A DNA stretch of 18,724 bases. It comes from Caulobacter segnis (GTDB taxonomy: Bacteria; Pseudomonadota; Alphaproteobacteria; Caulobacterales; Caulobacteraceae). Both the position numbers and the translations under genes were made by a program. The notes below the pieces were generated by a model, which did not search any database, was not told where the DNA came from, and saw only the letters and a program-made list of their open reading frames with translations. The stretch spans positions 1-18,724 of the forward strand of contig NZ_QFQZ01000085.1 in the NCBI RefSeq assembly GCF_003243465.1, given 5' to 3'. Of the stretch, positions 7,219 through 14,843 are shown in pieces (position 1 is the stretch's first letter; the number at the start of each line of letters is the position of its first letter).

Positions 7219-8730
7219 ATGGCCGATGCGGTGACGCCGCGATGGAACGGCGACAAGTACCAGGCGCGGGTGTTCTGGCATAACGCCCTGCACATGCTGG
7301 CCACGGACTCTGTCGTCGTGGAGGTCACCTTCGAGGCCGATGCGCCCAAGGCCTTCGACGATGTCGTGGTCAAATACGATCCGCCCATCGCGGGATCTGG
7401 ACCAGTGCGTGTGCCTGCGACCTATCACCAGGTCAAATGGCACGTCGAGTTGGGTGGCCGCTTTGGCTATAAGGACTTCATCGAGCCCGATTTCATCGGC
7501 GCGACCAGCGTGTCGCTTCTCCAGCGGCTGCGCGAGGCCAAGAAGGTCGCGCCCGCTGGCGCCCAGTTCGACTTCGTCACCACCTATCGCATCCATGACG
7601 ATGACCCTCTGTCGCCGCTGCTGTCGGGGACTGATCGCTCGATCCTCATCGACCGCCTGTTCGACGGAACCACCGACCGCAGCAAGACCGGCAAGATCCG
7701 TAAGCTCTGGCGCGAGCACCTGGGACTGGCTTCGGACGACGAGCTGAAGGCCGTCGTCTCGGGGCTACGCATCTTCGATGGGCAGCTGTCGCTCGAAGAG
7801 TTGCGCTCCCAGGTCAATCTGCGGGCGGAGGTGGTCGGCGCCCTGACCTGCAGGACCAACTCCGACTTCCGCTATGACGGCTTGGCCCAGGCCCTCAAAT
7901 CGCGGCGCCTCAACAGCTTCACCCGCGAGACCTTGCGCGCGATCCTGGCCGAGGAAGGACTGCTGGTGGAGGTCGCGCCCTTGGCAGACGCGCCGCTGCC
8001 GGTCGCCATTCGCAGCTTTCACGGTCTGGCGGCCGACCTGAGCATCGCCTCGCCCGAGAACACCCTGGTCCTGACCGAGGCGTTCAATCAACGATACCTG
8101 CGCGCGGATCGCAGCTGGCAGGACGACATCGGGCCGCGAGTTTCCACCTTCCTGGCCGCGGCCGCCCGGCGGTCGGGGAAGCTTCGCCTGTCGCTGGACG
8201 CCCATGCCTCCATCGCCTTCCTGGCCGGCTCGGTGCTGGACGTGAAATCGGGCATCGACACCACCCTGGTCCAGAAGGGTCGGGTCGGTAGTCGCGAGTG
8301 GCGCGCTGACGATGGAACGGAGACGGTCGCGGCCAGGCTCGTCGTGACCTCGAGGGCGCTGAGCAAGGATAGGGACATCGCCGTGGCACTGGGCGTGTCG
8401 CGCGACGCCGAAAAGGAGACGCGCGCCTACGTCGCCAAGTCGCTGAAGAGTGTGGGAAAGCTGCTGACGTTCGCGATGCCGTCCGGGCCAGGGCAACAGG
8501 TCGTCGCTGGCGGCGGCCACGCCGCGGCCTTGGCCGAGCAGGTCGCCAACCAGATTCGCGACGCCCGGGAGGACCCGGACGCGGTCGTGCACATCTTCGC
8601 GGCTTGCCCCAACAGCATGATGTTCTTCCTGGGTCAGGAACATCGCGGCGTCGCGCCCTGCGTCGTCTACGAATTTGATTTCGATCGCCGCGGCAACAAG
8701 AGCTACCAACCGTCTTTTGTCATCGAGTAG
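7219..8730 (+). CDS. cap4: Cap4, DUF4297-type nuclease fused to SAVED sensor domain
   Basis: 503 residues. The N-terminus (YQARVFWHNAL) and the pair Asp48 and Gln71-x-Lys73 (AFDDVVVKY ... YHQVKW) match the PD-(D/E)XK-like endonuclease domain of Cap4. The C-terminal half is a SAVED domain, recognised by the motif near residues 458-470 (HIFAACPNSMMFFLG) and the final beta strands (VVYEFDFD). In characterised Cap4 proteins, binding of a cyclic trinucleotide drives oligomerisation and non-specific dsDNA cleavage, leading to abortive infection. It begins 36 bases after the synthase with its own GGAG. A small GGCGC/GCGCC hairpin (7183-7195) lies in that gap. Confidence 0.9.
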   Translation: MADAVTPRWNGDKYQARVFWHNALHMLATDSVVVEVTFEADAPKAFDDVVVKYDPPIAGSGPVRVPATYHQVKWHVELGGRFGYKDFIEPDFIGATSVSLLQRLREAKKVAPAGAQFDFVTTYRIHDDDPLSPLLSGTDRSILIDRLFDGTTDRSKTGKIRKLWREHLGLASDDELKAVVSGLRIFDGQLSLEELRSQVNLRAEVVGALTCRTNSDFRYDGLAQALKSRRLNSFTRETLRAILAEEGLLVEVAPLADAPLPVAIRSFHGLAADLSIASPENTLVLTEAFNQRYLRADRSWQDDIGPRVSTFLAAAARRSGKLRLSLDAHASIAFLAGSVLDVKSGIDTTLVQKGRVGSREWRADDGTETVAARLVVTSRALSKDRDIAVALGVSRDAEKETRAYVAKSLKSVGKLLTFAMPSGPGQQVVAGGGHAAALAEQVANQIRDAREDPDAVVHIFAACPNSMMFFLGQEHRGVAPCVVYEFDFDRRGNKSYQPSFVIE

Positions 8731-8733
8731 CCC

Positions 8734-9264
8734 ATGAGTCCCGCGGAAAAGCTCCACCTTCGCTTGGTCTATTCGCTTCGGGACTTGGAGCTGGCCAACA
8801 GCGCCCTGGCATTCCTCGACGAGTTGGATGTCACGGCGCGGTGTTCGAAAATCGAGCTGCGCCGTTACCGGTGTTTCCTGGAGAGCGCGGTCATCGCCTA
8901 TTGGCGGCCCTTTGCAGCCGCCGATGGTCTGCCGGCTCTTGGCTTCGAGGCCTTGGGCGTCGTGCCCACGGCGGAACAGCAAGCGCTGCATGAGCGTCTT
9001 CGCATCTTCCGCAACAAGGTCGTGGCCCATTCCGACCCCAAGCAGATGCGCGTCCTACTGACGGCCCATAAGGCGCATGTCGATCATGACGCTCAGATGC
9101 CCTTCCTGGTCATCGACGAGGGGTTGGAGTTCCTGGACGATCGCGCCCTCTGGCGAGGCTGGGTCTCCATCCTGATCGGGGCGTTAGCCGACTATGTCTT
9201 CGAGACGGTCCAGGGCACGAACTCGTACCGTTTCGAGCGCGATTATCTCAACCAAGGCCAATAG
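8734..9264 (+). CDS. HEPN-like protein of unknown role, last gene of the CBASS operon
   Basis: 176 residues, starting three bases after the cap4 stop with no clear ribosome binding site of its own, so probably coupled to cap4. It looks all-helical. Residues 92-101 (FRNKVVAHSD) give an Arg93-x5-His99 motif like the R-x4-6-H of HEPN ribonucleases and the RNK..AH of AbiV/AbiU2-like proteins. No signal peptide or membrane segment is seen. It is not one of the CBASS accessory proteins I know. It could be a second effector, a modulator or a chance neighbour. The family call rests on a single motif and predicted helicity. Confidence 0.6.
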   Translation: MSPAEKLHLRLVYSLRDLELANSALAFLDELDVTARCSKIELRRYRCFLESAVIAYWRPFAAADGLPALGFEALGVVPTAEQQALHERLRIFRNKVVAHSDPKQMRVLLTAHKAHVDHDAQMPFLVIDEGLEFLDDRALWRGWVSILIGALADYVFETVQGTNSYRFERDYLNQGQ

Positions 9265-9640
9265 TTCATCGAGACGGGCGTCTCCGGCGGGGCTCGGCGT
9301 CAAGCCGACGCGGCGGCTACCTCATTCTTTCACTGAAGGAGGAATACCCGGCGATGATGGACGAAACCTACGGCGTCATCGAGCGGGTGGGTTTGAACCG
9401 GGCAGCGCAGGCTCTGCCGTGATCGCCAGCCTAAGTGAATTCCGGTCGATGCCCTCGTGATGTCTGAGCAGATCGATCTTAGGTGCGAGCTTGACTCGGT
9501 GGACGCTGCTTGGCGCACGTAGCCCACGAACGTCGCGTTCATGGAGGTGCACCAAGGTCCGTTCATGGCGCGAAGCAGCAAAAGCCACCGCAAAACGATG
9601 CCCAAAAGAAATTTCGGTCATGTGCGAACCGCGAACAGAC
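9265..9640. other. Spacer between CBASS operon and convergent TIR-ATPase gene
   Basis: 376 bases between convergent genes. GAGACGGGCGTCTC (9271-9284) can form a short hairpin just after the operon, and GCGTC/GACGC arms lie close by. Neither has a T tract, so a terminator is only possible. One short ORF with a good ribosome binding site lies at 9354-9422. The rest (9423-9640) shows no supportable gene. Confidence 0.5.
9354..9422 (+). CDS. Small ORF with good Shine-Dalgarno, possibly a truncated gene start
   Basis: AAGGAGG at 9336-9342 precedes tandem ATGs at 9354 and 9357. The product is 22 residues (MMDETYGVIERVGLNRAAQA...), with no known family. The strong initiation site compared with the very short frame suggests a small peptide or the 5' stub of a gene lost by rearrangement at the island boundary. 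Confidence 0.25.
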   Translation: MMDETYGVIERVGLNRAAQALP

Positions 9641-12004
9641 CTAATCGTACGCGTCCAGTTCGTCGATCTTGTCCCAAGTGAGCAACATAACAGGCTTCGC
9701 TGCGTTCAGCCTGAGTGTAAGATACTCTATGAAGACGGGATGGATTGCAAATTTTACTGACTCGAGAACGGCTAACTCCTCAAGATTCTGTGCTACGCGC
9801 GGATTGAAGAAATAGAAATCGTAGTCGACTGCGGAAATGTTGCCGATTTGGCTGCCATTGGCCGACACTCCAATGAAGCCGATCTCGTAGAGAAAGCGGA
9901 TCTTGGGGCCAAGATCGACGATGTCATCCTCGCCGTAGATCTCGAAACGTACGTCGTCGAGTTTGTTCTTAAGTTCTTTGAGCTCCATAAGCTGAGGTGC
10001 GCCCCGAAAGCGATGCAGCACAACGCGTAGGTTTTTGAACGTGTCCGAGAATTCGCCTAGGAACTCCTCCTCGACAATCTTGTATGTCTGCTCGGAGATG
10101 AGGCGCCCGATGGTGGCGGTGTTTAATGGCTGGGTGCGGCGGTGGGCCGCTTCCACGGCCAGCACGATTCGCGCGTAGTAGATGATCACATCGCGGGGGC
10201 GGAAGAACGTGTGTCTCAAAACGTTCAGGAACAGATCGGTCTGAAAGACCGCCCCATTCATCCTGATTTCCGACGTCTTGGGCATTTTGCGTCTGCTGAG
10301 CTCGATCACGCGGTCGTAGCGGTCTCGGGCATTGGGCCAATGCTCCTTATCGAGGTGAGCGTCGGAAATACGCCAAATTACTTGCAAGCGTTTGCGTAGC
10401 ATGGTCAGCAGCTCGTAAGGCTGCCAATTGATCTCTTCATTTATGTCACCGACAATGGCGTCTCGCCGCCGGAGCTGGACCTCGTACAACCGGTCTTTGG
10501 GGAGTGGAACGCAGAAGTCCACGAGGGGGCCGATCTTCTTGTAGAACTCCTGGTTGAGCGAGAAATGATCCGGGCTTCGCAGGTGGTCGATCATTTCCAC
10601 CAGCCCTTGGATCCAGAACACTTCGCGGCCCTCGCGCCTTCGACGCTCCTCGTCGGAGATGTTGTGAGCGCTGAGGTCTTTCCGATACTTCTGGATCTCC
10701 GTATCGAAGCGATCAAGGCAGAAGAGAAATCGCCGCTGACGCGAGTCTCGCCTCACGATCTCGAGCAAGGCTCCGTAGCCTGGACCGAGCAACCGCTCGG
10801 TGCATGCCTGGACGTTCAACGATCTCAGTAGGTCAGACTTGAATTCGCCCTCGCTACGCGTTGAGGCGCTGTCGATGCACTCTTGGATGAATTCCGTCAC
10901 AATCTCGATCGAAAGCTGGAACAGCTGATCGTACCGGCCTTTGGAGGAGCTGAAGCGCCTAGAGTGCTCCACGTGGGAGAGGAGATGTTCCGGATAGGGA
11001 TGCGCGCCTTCCAAGCTGCGCACCATGCACAATGACAAAAAAATCGGCCAAACAAAGTCGAATACTTTCGATTCTTCGGCCGTGTAAGACAGATCGCCCT
11101 CGGCTGGGCGGAAGGTCAAGTCGCCTAGAATGTAGTGGAGATTCCAGTCGTTGACCTCGACGTCGATCGGCAAGAAGTATCGCTCCTCGTTCTGGTGTTT
11201 GTACACTTTCAAGAGCGTCGTCTTGCCCGAGCCTTTCCGGCCTGTGAATGCCATTTTGTGATGGCGGCCGATTGCGCGGAACGCCGCCGTCTTCACGAAG
11301 TAAAGCCTGCTGAAGTCTGCTACCGATAGTGGCGCCCGCTCCGACTTCCTGAACATCGCCTCATCGACTCTTCCGTCGGGGCGAGTGCTGTCCTGGCTGC
11401 TTGTCGCCTGATCTTCGTCCGACATGACGGCGGGGGCGAGCATCGTCTCGTCGACCGCAGCCTTGAGGGTGGCGTAGCTGGGGTCAGCCTCATCCCAGCG
11501 GATCTTCAAGTCGGAAACGATACGGCCGATGGCCGGCCGCAAGAGCGTCTCAATGCGGTCCGGCAGATACGGCTCTCCCTCCGAGCCATAGGCTTGAAAG
11601 AGATTCAGCTCCCGAGCAAAATTGCGGCCCATGAAATAGGTCGGCGCGGCGGCCTCGAAGCTAGGCCCACCCCAAAAGATGGGCAGAAAGGCCAGCGGGG
11701 GCGCGTCGATCTTGCCTTCCAGTCGATCAACGATCCGCAAGTATTCGGTGAGCACGCCGGACGTGATCCGCTGCTCGATCTTGCGCTTGTAATCGGGGGT
11801 AAAGAGCGCAATCACGGCCTCGGCCTTCGTCAGCTCGTCTTTCATGAAATTCTGGAGGTCCGAGCCTGTCGGCTGATCGAAGTAGGCTTGAAACGAAACC
11901 TTGCCCTCGAGTCTCTCCGTCAAATATTCGATCAGAAATCGTATGTTTCGTTCATTGCCGTCTGCGGCCGAGAACGAGACGAAGCAGTTTATCTTCCGCG
12001 CCAA
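9641..12004 (-). CDS. TIR/SEFIR-like domain fused to Sll1717-like P-loop ATPase
   Basis: 787 residues. The N-terminus (INCFVSFSAADG) and following alternation of strands and helices to about residue 180 fit a TIR or SEFIR-like domain; Glu87 (SGVLTEYLRI) is a candidate catalytic acid. A P-loop ATPase follows: Walker A Gly255-Thr262 (GRKGSGKT) and Walker B ending at Asp431 (FLFCLDRFD). The GRKGSGKT form is typical of the Sll1717-type ATPases often found in defence islands. It probably senses infection through its ATPase half and acts through the TIR-like half, for example by NAD+ cleavage; both points are inferred. It starts with TTG and stands alone, convergent with the CBASS operon. By eye it is more A/T-rich than the metabolic genes to its right, which fits acquisition by transfer. 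Confidence 0.8.
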   Translation of the reverse strand: MARKINCFVSFSAADGNERNIRFLIEYLTERLEGKVSFQAYFDQPTGSDLQNFMKDELTKAEAVIALFTPDYKRKIEQRITSGVLTEYLRIVDRLEGKIDAPPLAFLPIFWGGPSFEAAAPTYFMGRNFARELNLFQAYGSEGEPYLPDRIETLLRPAIGRIVSDLKIRWDEADPSYATLKAAVDETMLAPAVMSDEDQATSSQDSTRPDGRVDEAMFRKSERAPLSVADFSRLYFVKTAAFRAIGRHHKMAFTGRKGSGKTTLLKVYKHQNEERYFLPIDVEVNDWNLHYILGDLTFRPAEGDLSYTAEESKVFDFVWPIFLSLCMVRSLEGAHPYPEHLLSHVEHSRRFSSSKGRYDQLFQLSIEIVTEFIQECIDSASTRSEGEFKSDLLRSLNVQACTERLLGPGYGALLEIVRRDSRQRRFLFCLDRFDTEIQKYRKDLSAHNISDEERRRREGREVFWIQGLVEMIDHLRSPDHFSLNQEFYKKIGPLVDFCVPLPKDRLYEVQLRRRDAIVGDINEEINWQPYELLTMLRKRLQVIWRISDAHLDKEHWPNARDRYDRVIELSRRKMPKTSEIRMNGAVFQTDLFLNVLRHTFFRPRDVIIYYARIVLAVEAAHRRTQPLNTATIGRLISEQTYKIVEEEFLGEFSDTFKNLRVVLHRFRGAPQLMELKELKNKLDDVRFEIYGEDDIVDLGPKIRFLYEIGFIGVSANGSQIGNISAVDYDFYFFNPRVAQNLEELAVLESVKFAIHPVFIEYLTLRLNAAKPVMLLTWDKIDELDAYD

Positions 12005-12009
12005 TCCAA

Positions 12010-12017
12010 CCCCTCCC
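12010..12017 (-). promoter_or_regulatory. Shine-Dalgarno supporting a TTG start
   Basis: GGGAGGGG on the minus strand lies five bases before the TTG at 12004. No ATG or GTG start is as well placed, so TTG is the likely initiation codon of the TIR-ATPase gene. Confidence 0.6.
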
Positions 12018-12266
12018 TAGAACGATGGAAAGACTGCCGTCGCCCTTTGGCTGTGTCGAGGGAGAATGCGAGGATTCCGGGTGCGGGAGGGGCGTCGGCT
12101 CTACTGGCTGCGTTTTTGTGCCAGCACCGTTAAGAGGATGGATCGTCTCGACCGATGGTTCGCGATCATACCGGCAGGTCAGGGCGCTCGTATTCGGCGG
12201 GCGGCTCACAGTAAGCGTAGTAGCGCATCTTATGAGTGTAGAGTTTCTGCAGGGGCGCCAGCATCC

Positions 12267-12640
12267 GCTATTTGGCCCGGCCACGGCTTAGGACCCGCGG
12301 TTCAGCGCGTGACCAGCGCGATCTACGAACATGGCGGGGTGGTCTCTGCCGTCTGCCACGGACCTGCGGCGCTGATGGACGTCAAGCTGAGCAGCGGCGA
12401 CTACCTCATAGCGGGAAAACGGCTCGCGGCGTTCACCAACAGCGAGGAGAAGGCGGTCGGGCTTGAGACGGCCGTACCTTTCCTTCTGGCCGACAAGCTT
12501 TTGTCTCGAGGCGCTCGCCATCGGGCGGCCCCGAACTGGACCGCCAAGATCGTCGTTGATGGAAGGTGATCACAGGCCAGAACCCGCAGTCGGCTACCGG
12601 CGTGGGCGAGGCGGTTAGCGACTTGGTGCTGACCGCATGA
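12267..12640 (+). pseudogene. Broken DJ-1/PfpI-family (Hsp31-like) gene
   Basis: The frame from about 12267 reads as the C-terminal half of a DJ-1/PfpI protein. It has a nucleophile-elbow motif with Cys at 12354-12356 (VSAVCHGPAAL), then YLIAGKRLAAFTNSEE and VPFLLADKL. The frame stops at TGA 12567-12569 just after KIVVDG. One base shift at 12561-12566 restores the expected family ending (VITGQNPQSATGVGEAV), which runs to TGA at 12638-12640, so a one-base deletion is visible. The N-terminal third is missing, and the GHG motif is joined directly to later sequence, implying an internal deletion. Intact relatives are about 220 residues long. The 12019-12266 stretch before it shows no recognisable coding sequence. 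Confidence 0.8.
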
Positions 12641-12881
12641 TAGTGTCGGGCGTGTTGCTGGTGCCCACTATAGGTAGTGCTCAAAGCGGGAGGCTTGTCC
12701 GAAAGCCCTTTCACAACAGATACTTGCATAAAGTGCAGCTTTCCGACTTTCACACGGCGCAAACGGTCGCACCTCAATCGGAGCAACTCATCCAAGGGGG
12801 CGCTCGCACTGAGCCTGGCGCGCTGAATGTCGTGGTTCTTGAAAGGTCGCAAGGGCAGCTCATGGCGCCTAACCGCCCTTG

Positions 12882-12903
12882 CCGGCTGGTGCGACGCCAG
12901 CGG
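12882..12903 (-). terminator. Possible terminator hairpin after the SDR gene
   Basis: CCGGCTGG (12882-12889) pairs with CCAGCGG (12897-12903) with one bulged base. It begins two bases beyond the dehydrogenase stop codon on the minus strand. No T tract follows, so Rho-independent function is doubtful. Confidence 0.3.
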
Positions 12904-12904
12904 T

Positions 12905-13696
12905 TCAAGCGCTTTGCCCGTCGTCAATGGTCAGCACGCTGCCGGTGACCGCGCGCGAAGCGTTGGAACATAGATAGAGTACCCCACCATCCAGATCCTC
13001 GGGAGTCATCAGCCGGCGCCGTCCCAACGCCGAGATCTGAGCTTCCCCAGTGACGCCCTCGAACATCTCAGCGTTTATGTCGGTGCGAATGTAGCCGGGG
13101 CACAGGACATTGACATTGATCCCCTGGCGCACCCACTCGACGGCGAGCGAGCGCCCCAGCATCGCCGCGGCCGCTTTCGAGGCGTTGTAGGCCGCCAGGC
13201 CAGCCACGGGCGTGTGCGCCGCCGCCGACGCCACGATCAGGATGCGCCCGTCCTGCCGCTCACGCGAGCCATTGGCGATCATTCGCCGCCCTGCCTCGCG
13301 CGCCGTTAGGAACGCGCCCGTCGCGTTGACGGACATGATCGATGAGAACGCCGCAACCGGCATCTCGGTGGAACGGCCGCCACCGCCGATGCCGGCATTG
13401 GCGATCACCGTGTCTATAGGGCCAGCATCGGCTTCCGCGCGATCGAAGGCGGCTACGACCGAACGCTCGTCCGTCACATCCATGGGCGCGCAAGTGGCTT
13501 GGCCGCCGCGGGCGGTGATCTCGGCCGCCACAGCGGCGAGCGCCTCAAGGCGACGGGCGGTCAGCACCACGCGGGCGCCAGCGGCGGCCAGCACAGCGGC
13601 GAAGCGCGCGCCAAGGCCAGACGAAGCCCCGGTCACCAGGGCGGTGCGGCCGACCAGACTGAAGCTCGGCAGCACCACGCCATCCGCGCTATTCAT
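12905..13696 (-). CDS. Short-chain dehydrogenase/reductase (classical SDR)
   Basis: 263 residues with every hallmark of a classical SDR: the NAD(P)-binding TGASSGLG (Thr22-Gly29), NAG at 100-102, and the catalytic tetrad Asn124, Ser157, Tyr170, Lys174 (YNASK). Thr46-Ala47-Arg48-Arg49 at the end of the second strand would favour NADP(H), which is inference. The C-terminal CPGYIRTD and final TIDDG region are typical. It should oxidise an alcohol or reduce a ketone in the cytoplasm. The ATG at 13696 lies inside the end of the hydrolase gene (eight-base overlap), so it is the last gene of the minus-strand operon. Confidence 0.9.
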   Translation of the reverse strand: MNSADGVVLPSFSLVGRTALVTGASSGLGARFAAVLAAAGARVVLTARRLEALAAVAAEITARGGQATCAPMDVTDERSVVAAFDRAEADAGPIDTVIANAGIGGGGRSTEMPVAAFSSIMSVNATGAFLTAREAGRRMIANGSRERQDGRILIVASAAAHTPVAGLAAYNASKAAAAMLGRSLAVEWVRQGINVNVLCPGYIRTDINAEMFEGVTGEAQISALGRRRLMTPEDLDGGVLYLCSNASRAVTGSVLTIDDGQSA

Positions 13697-14825
13697 CGAG
13701 CGCGCCGTAGACGGCGTCGATCAGCGCCACGCCGCGAGGATCGCCGCGCAAGAGCTGGCTCATCTGGTTCATGGTGTAGGCCATCGCGATGCCGGCCTTC
13801 GGATCGGCGAAGGCGAACGAACCGCCCCAGCCGGAATGGCCGAAAGCTTCCGGATTTGGGCCATAGAGCTGTTCAGAATTGACCAGGAATCCCGCCCCCC
13901 ACCGGGCGAACAGGTCGAGCACCAAATCGCGGCCCTCGATCCGCACCTCGGTAGCCTGGGTGATCGCGGCGGCCGAGACCAGCGGGGCCTTCGCGCCGAG
14001 CAGCAGGCCGGCATAGAGGCCGGCGAGCGCCCGGGCGTTGCTGAAGCCGTTGGCCGACGGGATCTCGGCGGCGCGCCAGGCGGCGGTGTTGGGCAGGCGC
14101 GGGTCCAGGCCCGGATTGGTCAGGGCCGCGACCTGGGCCGGATTGAAGCTGCCGATGTCGCCCGAGCCCATGCCGGCCGGGGCCAGCATCTCGGCGGCCT
14201 GGTCGGTGCGCGAGGGCCCCAGGCCGATGGCGATGTCCAGGCCCCGCGCGCCGGCCAGTTCGTCGGCCACGAATTGCTTCAACGAACGACCTTCCACGCG
14301 CTCGAACAGTTCGGTCGCCAACAGGCCGAAGCTGATGGCGTGGTAGCCGGAGGCCGTGCCGGGCGGCCAGATCGGGGCCTGGGCGGCCAGGCGCTCTGCT
14401 GCGGCGTGGCCGGCATAGAGGTCCTCGACGACGGCCGGGCTCGTGAAACCGCTGAGGCCCGCTTGATGCGACAGCAGCATGCCGATGGTGATCTCGCCCT
14501 TGCCCTCGGCGGCGAAGGCCGGCCAGTGATCGGCGACCTTGTCCTCGTAGGAGAGCCGGCCGCGATCGACGAGCATGGCGAAACACGCGGCCGTCACGCC
14601 CTTGGTGGTGGACCAGACATTGGCCACCGTGTCGCGGGTCCAGGGCAGGGCGCCGGCCGCGTCGCGCGCGCCGCTCCACAGGTCGACGACCGGCTGGCCG
14701 TCCACCCACAGGCAGAAGGCCGCGCCGACCTCGCCGCGCTCGCTGAAATTGCGCTCGAAGGCGGTCTGGACGGCCGAGAAGCGCGGCGTGCAGACGCCCT
14801 GCGCGGCTAGAAGGGTCTGGGTCAT
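13689..14825 (-). CDS. Serine hydrolase of the beta-lactamase/esterase (class C-like) family
   Basis: 378 residues. The nucleophile motif is Ser72-Thr-Thr-Lys75 (VWSTTKG), the second motif Tyr161 (GYHAIS), and the third lies near His330-Ser-Gly-Trp (GHSGWGG), as in esterases with a class C beta-lactamase fold such as EstB and Lpq-type hydrolases. There is no signal peptide, so it is cytoplasmic and more likely an esterase or amidase than a drug-resistance enzyme. It starts 18 bases after the receptor gene and overlaps the SDR gene, so the three form an operon. The substrate is unknown; a small ester taken up through the receptor is a reasonable guess. Confidence 0.88.
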   Translation of the reverse strand: MTQTLLAAQGVCTPRFSAVQTAFERNFSERGEVGAAFCLWVDGQPVVDLWSGARDAAGALPWTRDTVANVWSTTKGVTAACFAMLVDRGRLSYEDKVADHWPAFAAEGKGEITIGMLLSHQAGLSGFTSPAVVEDLYAGHAAAERLAAQAPIWPPGTASGYHAISFGLLATELFERVEGRSLKQFVADELAGARGLDIAIGLGPSRTDQAAEMLAPAGMGSGDIGSFNPAQVAALTNPGLDPRLPNTAAWRAAEIPSANGFSNARALAGLYAGLLLGAKAPLVSAAAITQATEVRIEGRDLVLDLFARWGAGFLVNSEQLYGPNPEAFGHSGWGGSFAFADPKAGIAMAYTMNQMSQLLRGDPRGVALIDAVYGALDE

Positions 14826-14843
14826 GGGAGGCGCTCTCTCGGC

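Noticed and set aside
7765..9030. A 421-residue minus-strand frame across cap4 and the HEPN-like gene
   Set aside because: It is antisense to genes with clear SAVED and nuclease motifs. High GC keeps such shadow frames open.
3674..9402. A shared 12-mer (CGGTTCAAACCC) at about 3674 and, inverted, near 9391, flanking the CBASS operon
   Set aside because: Many 12-base matches are expected by chance in a window this long. Only the left copy forms a T-arm hairpin and the flanks do not align well, so it is not convincing as paired attachment sites.
9376..9621. An 81-residue minus-strand ORF after the TIR-ATPase gene
   Set aside because: It has no family resemblance and atypical composition; I considered a transposase fragment but found no DDE or HTH motif.
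12641..12904. Short frames on both strands between the DJ-1 pseudogene and the SDR gene
   Set aside because: They have no ribosome binding sites or recognisable motifs; the stretch is treated as intergenic.
13212..14810. A 532-residue plus-strand frame across the SDR and hydrolase genes
   Set aside because: It is the antisense shadow of two genes with complete catalytic motifs, and its product is low-complexity Arg/Gly/Ala with no motif.
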